From contig SVCU01000006.1 of the NCBI GenBank assembly GCA_015058215.1, positions 17,427 to 81,426 of the forward strand: a stretch of DNA of 64,000 bases, in the 5' to 3' direction. The position numbers and the translations under genes are program-made. The first letter of the stretch is position 1; the number at the start of each line of letters is the position of its first letter. Below the pieces are notes generated by a model. That model saw nothing but the letters and a program-made list of their open reading frames with translations. It did not search any database and was not told where the DNA came from. Shown piece after piece: positions 58,839 through 64,000 of this stretch. This stretch comes from Clostridiales bacterium. Lineage in GTDB: Bacteria; Bacillota; Clostridia; Peptostreptococcales; Anaerovoracaceae.

Positions 58839-59603
58839 CTAAAACCGGAAATCCAGAACGAAGGAAATATCGTCCTTGGTCAGATTATGACCGCGCACCA
58901 CCAGACGTTTTTCTTCCGGCAGCCAGGCCTTTTCCATGGCGAAACGGTCGCCTTCCCGCATTTCGGAAATGAAGTAGACGTCCATATGACGGAGGCCGGA
59001 AAGCAGTTCGCGCTCTTCGGCAGTCATGGCATCGAAGGCGTAGTCGCCGTAGCGGCAGTTGTTCACATGGCCCAGAGCATCGATTTCACTGGGGTTCACG
59101 GTACGGACCGCCACCTCTTCAAAATCCAGGGTTTCCCGGAAGTGGGGGCTGATGCTTTCCGTGCAGAACTCCGGTGTTTCCTCGGGAATGGGAAGGGGGA
59201 GTTCCTTTTTGCGGTACACGCTGCGGCTTTCCAGATCGATGATCACCGAGTAAGTGGAGCCGCGGAAGTACACATTGCCTTCCGGATCCGCAAACCGCAT
59301 TTCTCTGCGGAAGTAGGGGCCTTTCCGGGCGGAGGCCCAGGTCTGCCCCACCAGGGGGACGCAGGCACCGAAGGGTCGTTCCACATCGATGGAAATGGAG
59401 ATCAGGGCCCAGGAGTAGCCGAATTTGGAGAGGCGGGAGAAGTTGGCCTCGAAGGTTTCCAGATGGGTTTCCGCAATGCGGCTGAACAGCAGCAGGAAGG
59501 AAGAGGGCTTCACGATCTGCCGGCCGTTCAGATGATAGACTTCAGATTCCATGGGGTAAGTGAAGTCCTGTTCTTTTAATTCGTGTCCGTTGGTTGTGAT
59601 CAT
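58839..59603 (-). CDS. Acyl-ACP thioesterase
   Basis: 254 residues, double hotdog fold of the FatA/FatB-like bacterial family. SEIDALGHVNNCRYGDYAFD near residue 168 carries the conserved Asn and His of the active site; the first half has GYSWALISISIDV and FRREMRFADPEGNVYF. It releases fatty acids from acyl-ACP, so it may set lipid or short-chain fatty-acid output. It begins six bases after the stop of the aminotransferase and is probably co-transcribed with it. Confidence 0.88.
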   Translation of the reverse strand: MITTNGHELKEQDFTYPMESEVYHLNGRQIVKPSSFLLLFSRIAETHLETFEANFSRLSKFGYSWALISISIDVERPFGACVPLVGQTWASARKGPYFRREMRFADPEGNVYFRGSTYSVIIDLESRSVYRKKELPLPIPEETPEFCTESISPHFRETLDFEEVAVRTVNPSEIDALGHVNNCRYGDYAFDAMTAEERELLSGLRHMDVYFISEMREGDRFAMEKAWLPEEKRLVVRGHNLTKDDISFVLDFRF

Positions 59604-59609
59604 GGCGTT

Positions 59610-60860
59610 TTAACCGTTTACCTTGGTGATGGCAGCCTTGATCTTTGCGGGCATTGCGGCGCACTTGGCTTCGGAAACGGAAGCGATGGAAACGCGCAGG
59701 CCCTTGGCCAGTGCCAGAACGAAGATGTTATCCTTCTGCAGTTCTTCGCAGACAGCATCGGGGTTTTCGCAGGGGATGACGCAGAAGAAACCGGCGGAGA
59801 AGGGGGTCATCTTCAGGTCGGCTTCCTTGGCGGCCTGTACGAAGGCATCGCCGCGGCGCAGCAGCATATCGCGGATCTCGGCCTGTTCGGCATCCACACG
59901 GGCCTTCAGCTCGGGGTTTTCGTAGATGCGGGTCAGGACGGTCATGGCGGAACGGTTGCAGTTGGACCAGGTGCCGCGGCTTGCAAAAGCGGCAACGGTG
60001 GCGAACTCATCGGCAACAGCCTGGCTGCTGCTGATGCAGAGCAGAGCACCGCCTCTCATGCCGTACATGGTGTAGCTCTTGGACATGCTGAAAGCCACCA
60101 GAACCAGTACGTTTTCGGGCAGGTTTTCAAAGCGCTTGAAGAAGGCGCGTTCGTTTTCGGGATCCTTGCAGAAATCGATGTAGGCGATATCCAGAACCAG
60201 GATGATCTTCTTTTCGGGATCCTTGGCGGCCTCCAGGGTGCTGGCCAGAACGCCGTCCCAGTCTTCGGGGCTCAGGCAGTAACCGGTGGGATTGTGTGCG
60301 GGAGTGTTCAGGAAGACCATGAAGCGGGGCTGACGGGCCAGGATGTCGCTCATCTTTGCGTTGAAGGAGGCCAGGTCGAAGGAACCGTCTGCAGCGAAAT
60401 AGTTGTAGGTTTCCAGGCTGCGGCCCTGTTCCTGGCACAGAGTCTTATAGGGACCCCAGTTCCAGTCGGCGGTGGTGATTACATCGCCGGGGCAGGTGTA
60501 CAGGCTGACGGCATTGCGCAGAGCGCCGGTACCGCCGGGAGCAGCCGCTGCGGCGATGAAGGCTTCCGGTCTGTACTTGCCGAAAACGGCCTGCTTTGCG
60601 TAGTCCAGATAGGCGGGGAGGCCTGCGGGGGGAGCATATTCGGCATAATCTTCGGGGGACAGGCTGCGCAGTACTTCCAGAACGGAGGAGAGCACTACCA
60701 GGTTGCCATCGTCGTCCATGATCGCGCCGATGGTGGCATTGGAAACGGGTTCCTTGCCGTATTTAGCAATGGCGGCCTTTGCTTTGCCGCTGATTTCGAA
60801 TACTTTGTCTTTGCCGCCAACGACACGGCCGTTGGGCTGGGCCATAAGGAACTGAGACAT
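59610..60860 (-). CDS. Aminotransferase class I/II (aspartate/aromatic type)
   Basis: 416 residues, fold type I. SNATIGAIMDDDGNL near the N-terminus, NTPAHNPTGYCLS near residue 184 for PLP and substrate contact, and the PLP lysine in FSMSKSYTMYGMRGG near residue 255. The long N-terminal segment resembles the aminotransferases with PLP in anaerobes that act on aromatic or dicarboxylic amino acids; exact substrate unclear. Start at 60860 follows AGGAGGTAGAAAT. Confidence 0.88.
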   Translation of the reverse strand: MSQFLMAQPNGRVVGGKDKVFEISGKAKAAIAKYGKEPVSNATIGAIMDDDGNLVVLSSVLEVLRSLSPEDYAEYAPPAGLPAYLDYAKQAVFGKYRPEAFIAAAAAPGGTGALRNAVSLYTCPGDVITTADWNWGPYKTLCQEQGRSLETYNYFAADGSFDLASFNAKMSDILARQPRFMVFLNTPAHNPTGYCLSPEDWDGVLASTLEAAKDPEKKIILVLDIAYIDFCKDPENERAFFKRFENLPENVLVLVAFSMSKSYTMYGMRGGALLCISSSQAVADEFATVAAFASRGTWSNCNRSAMTVLTRIYENPELKARVDAEQAEIRDMLLRRGDAFVQAAKEADLKMTPFSAGFFCVIPCENPDAVCEELQKDNIFVLALAKGLRVSIASVSEAKCAAMPAKIKAAITKVNG

Positions 60861-60896
60861 ATTTCTACCTCCTAAAAAGTCGTTCATAACATATAA

Positions 60897-60925
60897 ATTA
60901 TACGCGCTTTCCTTTGAAAAAGCAA
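60897..60925 (-). promoter_or_regulatory. Promoter of the aminotransferase-thioesterase operon
   Basis: On the - strand: TTGCTT, 17 bases, TATAAT. Confidence 0.7.
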
Positions 60926-61059
60926 TGGACATACAAGCGCTGCCGCAAAATTTCACGGCGGATGCTGCCGCCGGAGCTCTGTGAATTTCGTATGAAGAAC
61001 AGCAAATGCGGAAAGACTATTGCTGTACGAACCGATTGAACAAAAGGGAGGTTGCGGCA

Positions 61060-61788
61060 ATGCGCATGGAAAATAACGATTCCCTGGTAAAGGGAAAGGA
61101 AACGAAGAAGAAAACGAAGGGGCTCCTGGGCGGCATGTTCCTGGCAGCGGGGATGCTGGTGCTTCTGGCAGCGGTTTTGGCTGCGGGAAATGAACCACTG
61201 CCGGAGGGCGAAGACCCGGGCCAGAAGATCGATGTGGGCACCCAAAAAGAACTGGGGGAAACCGGACTGGACGAGGATCCTGTCGATCAGACCGTGACCC
61301 GTCCCGTTCCCGTGGTGGACAGTAAGGACACCGATACCGGGGAGGACGGCAGAGAGCCGGAAGGCAGCACCGGGGAAGAACTGCACCTCCCCGTGGAGAA
61401 CGGGACCGTTTTGAAGGGGTACTTCGCCGATGAACTGGTCTATTCGGAAACGCTGCAGCAGTATGTGACCCACGAGGGGCTGGATCTGGCAGCGGAGGAA
61501 GGAACGCCTGTGAAAACTGTGGCGGCAGGCATCGTGACCCAGGTATACGAAGATGATCGCCTGGGAGTTACCGTGGTGGTGGCTCACAGCGACGGCTACA
61601 AGACCCGATACTGCAATCTGGACCGGAAGGATACGGCAGAAGAAGGGGACGAAGTGGAAGCCGGTCAGGTCATCGGGAAGGTGGGGCGCACCGCGCTCTT
61701 CGAAAGCGGCGATCCGGACCATCTGCATCTGGAAGTTTGGAAGGATGACGTAACGGTGGATCCAAATCAGATTTTGGGCCAGAATTGA
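61060..61788 (+). CDS. M23-family peptidase-like, membrane anchored
   Basis: 242 residues. A basic N-terminus, one helix at about 23-42 (GGMFLAAGMLVLLAAVLAAG), an acidic, proline-rich linker to residue 110, then an M23 (LytM) domain: HEGLDLAAEEGTPV carries the first His and Asp, and DHLHLEVW the HxH. Zinc-binding residues appear intact, so it could cut peptidoglycan cross-bridges; clostridial homologues include SpoIIQ-like proteins in sporulation. Whether it is SpoIIQ cannot be decided. Start follows AAGGGAGGTTGCGGCA. Confidence 0.87.
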   Translation: MRMENNDSLVKGKETKKKTKGLLGGMFLAAGMLVLLAAVLAAGNEPLPEGEDPGQKIDVGTQKELGETGLDEDPVDQTVTRPVPVVDSKDTDTGEDGREPEGSTGEELHLPVENGTVLKGYFADELVYSETLQQYVTHEGLDLAAEEGTPVKTVAAGIVTQVYEDDRLGVTVVVAHSDGYKTRYCNLDRKDTAEEGDEVEAGQVIGKVGRTALFESGDPDHLHLEVWKDDVTVDPNQILGQN

Positions 61789-61799
61789 GCAAAAAAAGG

Positions 61800-61849
61800 G
61801 AAAAAGGGTGGAAAACAGGAAAAAACTGTCGGATTCCACCCTTTTTTTC
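61800..61849 (+). terminator. Intrinsic terminator of the M23 gene
   Basis: AAAAAGGGTGGAA/TTCCACCCTTTTT hairpin with an inner CAG/CTG pair, followed by T. Confidence 0.8.
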
Positions 61850-61919
61850 TGTACATTTTCTTAACGTTGTGATAAACTATTTTGGTCACAAAAAAATACT
61901 ATTATTTGGAGGTACATAA

Positions 61920-63476
61920 ATGGATTCCAAATCTGTACAGATCATGATTTCCATGGTTGTCTACATGGCAGCCGTCATCGGGATCGGTCTGGCTTACATG
62001 AAGAAGGCCAATAAGAGTACTGATGCATATCTTTTGGGCGGTCGTTCCCTGGGTCCCTGGGTCACCGCAATGAGTGCTGAAGCTTCCGACATGAGCGGCT
62101 GGCTGCTGATGGGTCTCCCCGGCGTTGCCTACTGGTGCGGTCTCGCAGACGCTGCCTGGACTGCCATCGGTCTGGCCGTGGGCACTTACCTGAACTGGCT
62201 GATCACTTCCAGAAGACTTCGCAGCTACTCCGTGGTGGCAAACGACTCCATCACCCTGCCCGATTTCTTCAGCAATCGTTTCCGTGAAAACAAGAAGATC
62301 ATCATGACCGTGTCCGCACTGTTCATCATCGTCTTCTTCACCATCTACGCATCTTCCTGCTTCGTTACCTGCGGTAAGCTGTTCAGTACCCTCTTCGGCC
62401 TGGAATACCAGACCGCAATGATCCTGGGCGTCATCTTCGTTCTGGCATACACCCTGCTGGGCGGTTTCCTGGCAGAAAGCGCATCCGACTTCATGCAGAG
62501 CATCGTTATGATCTTCGCCCTGACCGTGATCATGGTGCTGGGCGTGGTCCATGCCGGCGGCATCGGTGCCGTTGCCGAAAACGCAAAGAGCATTCCCGGT
62601 TTCCTGGAATTCTTCGGCATTGCAACCCCTGTCACCGAAAATGGCGTACAGCAGATCATCAATGGTCAGCCCCAGTTCGGCGAAGCCGGCAAGTACAGCC
62701 TGCTGTCCGTGGCTTCCTGCATGGCCTGGGGTCTGGGTTACTTCGGTATGCCTCAGGTCCTGCTGCGCTTCATGGCCATCCGTGACGGCGCTGAGCTGAA
62801 GCGTTCCCGCCGCATTGCAACCGTTTGGGTGGTGATCGCTATGGCTGCTGCAATTTTCATCGGTCTGATCGGCCGTACCGTATTCCCCGATGCTCTGACC
62901 ACTTCCAGCGATTCTGAAAACATCTTCATCCTGATGTCCGAAAGCTTCCTGCCTCCTCTGCTGGCAGGTCTGGTCATGGCCGGCATCCTGGCTTCCGTGA
63001 TCAGCTCTTCTGACTCCTATCTGCTGATTGCCGCATCCGCTCTGTCCAAGAACATCTTTGCCCCTGCAAAGAAGAATGCCGATGACAAGCAGGTTCTCTG
63101 GGCCACCAGAATCACCCTGCTGCTGGTCGCTATCGTAGGTGCCATCCTGGCTTCCGACGAAAACAACCAGGTGATCTTCACCATCGTATCCTTCGCTTGG
63201 GCAGGCTTTGGTGCCACCTTCGGTCCTCTGATGATCTTCTCCCTGTTCTGGAAGCGCATCAATCGCTGGGGTGCTCTGGCCGGTATGGTCAGCGGCGGTG
63301 CTATGGTCTTCATCTGGAAGCTGCTGCTGAAGCCCATGGGCGGTGTGTTCGGCATCTACGAACTGCTGCCCGCCTTCATCGTTTCCTGCATCTTCATCGT
63401 AGTGGTCTCCCTGCTGACCGCTGCACCTTCCAAGGAAATTCAGGACGATTTCGAAAAGGCCAAGGCCAACGCATAA
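61920..63476 (+). CDS. putP: Sodium/proline symporter
   Basis: 518 residues, thirteen helices of the SSS family. LLGGRSLGPWVTAMSAEASDMSGWLLMGLPG near residues 38-68 is the PutP sodium/proline site region, and WGLGYFGMPQVLLRFMA near residue 266 is also diagnostic. Imports proline with sodium. Start follows TTGGAGGTACATAA. Single gene with a terminator behind it; only a weak promoter candidate is seen ahead. Confidence 0.93.
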   Translation: MDSKSVQIMISMVVYMAAVIGIGLAYMKKANKSTDAYLLGGRSLGPWVTAMSAEASDMSGWLLMGLPGVAYWCGLADAAWTAIGLAVGTYLNWLITSRRLRSYSVVANDSITLPDFFSNRFRENKKIIMTVSALFIIVFFTIYASSCFVTCGKLFSTLFGLEYQTAMILGVIFVLAYTLLGGFLAESASDFMQSIVMIFALTVIMVLGVVHAGGIGAVAENAKSIPGFLEFFGIATPVTENGVQQIINGQPQFGEAGKYSLLSVASCMAWGLGYFGMPQVLLRFMAIRDGAELKRSRRIATVWVVIAMAAAIFIGLIGRTVFPDALTTSSDSENIFILMSESFLPPLLAGLVMAGILASVISSSDSYLLIAASALSKNIFAPAKKNADDKQVLWATRITLLLVAIVGAILASDENNQVIFTIVSFAWAGFGATFGPLMIFSLFWKRINRWGALAGMVSGGAMVFIWKLLLKPMGGVFGIYELLPAFIVSCIFIVVVSLLTAAPSKEIQDDFEKAKANA

Positions 63477-63527
63477 AGCAAGCATGGCTTGCAGCGGATC
63501 GCCTGAAGGTGATCAAAAACGAAAAAC

Positions 63528-63561
63528 AAAACCCGAACCGCATATGCGGTCCGGGTTTTTT
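63528..63561 (+). terminator. Intrinsic terminator of putP
   Basis: AAAACCCG-A-ACCGCAT/ATGCGGT-C-CGGGTTTT hairpin and T run. Confidence 0.85.
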
Positions 63562-63613
63562 ATTGCAACATCAATTATGAGTGTACGAACAGGGGCATAT
63601 GTACCTCTAAAAG

Positions 63614-63638
63614 TGTCTAACTTTTGGAGTGCAGCTCA
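63614..63638. mobile_element. Possible solo end of an IS3-type element
   Basis: TGTCTAACTTTTGG followed by a GTGCAG-like segment resembles the terminal inverted repeats of some IS3-family elements. No transposase or second end is visible in the window, so this may be a remnant or chance. Confidence 0.25.
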
Positions 63639-63680
63639 GTATTGAGATGGGGCATTGGTTTTATGTCAGGAGCTTGCCTA

Positions 63681-64000
63681 TTATTGTACATCATCTTCCT
63701 TAAATACCGGAATGACCATGTTTTCCAGTGCATTTCGCAGCTGCGGATTGTGGATGACGAAGTGTATGGCCGGAGCCTTGCTCTTGGAAATGAGTGCCCA
63801 ATTCCCCTCGTGGATGTGGATCTGGATATTGCGGAAGGGATAGGCTCTATTCTTTTTGACAGAGTAGCTTTCATGGCTCGCGCAATAATCATCGATCAGG
63901 GCCAGATGATCCAGATACTCCTCATAGCTGTAGGCAATATCTTTTTCCATGAACAGTTCCGCAAGCGGCAGATACATGGGATGCTGTTCAAATTCCTCTC
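63681..64000 (-). CDS. Unrecognised protein, C-terminal part (partial at window edge)
   Basis: At least 105 codons open to the right edge; the frame continues upstream of the ATG at 63977 (EEFEQHP precedes it), so the start is probably outside the window. Contains YSYEEYLDHLALIDDYC and PAIHFVIHNPQLRNALEN. The tail resembles C-terminal regions of some clostridial HTH regulators, but I cannot assign it. Confidence 0.6.
   Translation of the reverse strand, partial: EEFEQHPMYLPLAELFMEKDIAYSYEEYLDHLALIDDYCASHESYSVKKNRAYPFRNIQIHIHEGNWALISKSKAPAIHFVIHNPQLRNALENMVIPVFKEDDVQ

Noticed and set aside
1..64000. CRISPR array, prophage, toxin-antitoxin or restriction system
   Set aside because: No regularly spaced repeats of 24-40 bases with unique spacers, no cas, integrase, capsid or methylase-nuclease genes were seen. 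The His-rich codon repeats and phased boxes are not CRISPR.

Overview
The window is ordinary chromosome from a low-copy, gene-dense member of the Bacillota, most likely class Clostridia (order Eubacteriales/Oscillospirales level). The evidence is the six-gene Rnf complex, a butyrate kinase, the ylxM-ffh-rpsP-khpA-rimM-trmD block, the yggS-sepF-divIVA-lspA-rluD block, the tmk-holB-ricT-trmN6 block, a Firmicutes-type LexA box, and repeats that look like Spo0A boxes. Genes have strong AGGAGG-type ribosome sites. Promoters are of the housekeeping type with a 17-bp spacer, and many have a TTGC-type -35. Three tRNAs (Glu-CUC, Ser-GGA, Leu-CAG) are present. There are no rRNA genes, no CRISPR array, no prophage and no intact insertion sequence.

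Layout. 1-3.3 kb: end of pyruvate kinase, an XRE regulator, a DinD/BRO-like SOS gene with a LexA box, and a divergent membrane protein, separated by a 10-bp-phased TTCGACA array. 3.4-10 kb: threonine synthase and the rnfCDGEAB operon. 10-21 kb: a zinc-type ArsR regulator with a histidine-tailed CDF exporter, several secondary transporters (NSS, MATE, YfcC), a PanE-like reductase, a PatB-like C-S lyase and an ABC exporter. 21-25.4 kb: gap, buk, uvrB. 25.4-28.2 kb: small membrane and secreted proteins and a lysophospholipase-like hydrolase. 28.4-32.5 kb: a transaldolase-like enzyme, a tiny membrane ORF and the tmk-holB-ricT-trmN6 operon. 32.5-35.1 kb: a DUF2975/HTH pair and a DUF4173 protein. 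35-46.4 kb: SstT, ZIP and CorC-like proteins, a DUF134-NifX fusion, rlmD and a run of small enzymes. 46.4-47 kb: a 615-bp regulatory gap with two facing phased box arrays. 47-55.6 kb: translation, SRP and cell-division genes. 55.6-64 kb: a possible Gin-like zinc protein, a DUF362 ferredoxin with a corrinoid-activator-like ATPase, an acyl-ACP thioesterase and aminotransferase, an M23 peptidase, PutP, and a partial gene at the edge.

How it fits together. The cell appears to be an anaerobe that couples ferredoxin:NAD oxidation to ion pumping (Rnf) and uses the gradient through several sodium symporters (NSS, SstT, PutP). It makes ATP at pyruvate kinase and perhaps butyrate kinase. Metal handling is a theme: a zinc-sensing ArsR, a CDF exporter, a ZIP importer and a DUF134-NifX protein, two of them with histidine-rich tails.

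The least ordinary signals are three. First, the 10-bp-phased TTCGACA/TGTCGAA arrays at 1.8 and 46.7-46.8 kb. Second, GC-rich inverted repeats lying in frame inside variable insertions of trmD, trmN6 and the DUF362 gene, with similar hairpins between genes. Third, the DUF362 ferredoxin paired with a corrinoid-activator-like ATPase that lacks its own iron-sulfur domain. All functional statements are from reading the sequence; no database search was run.
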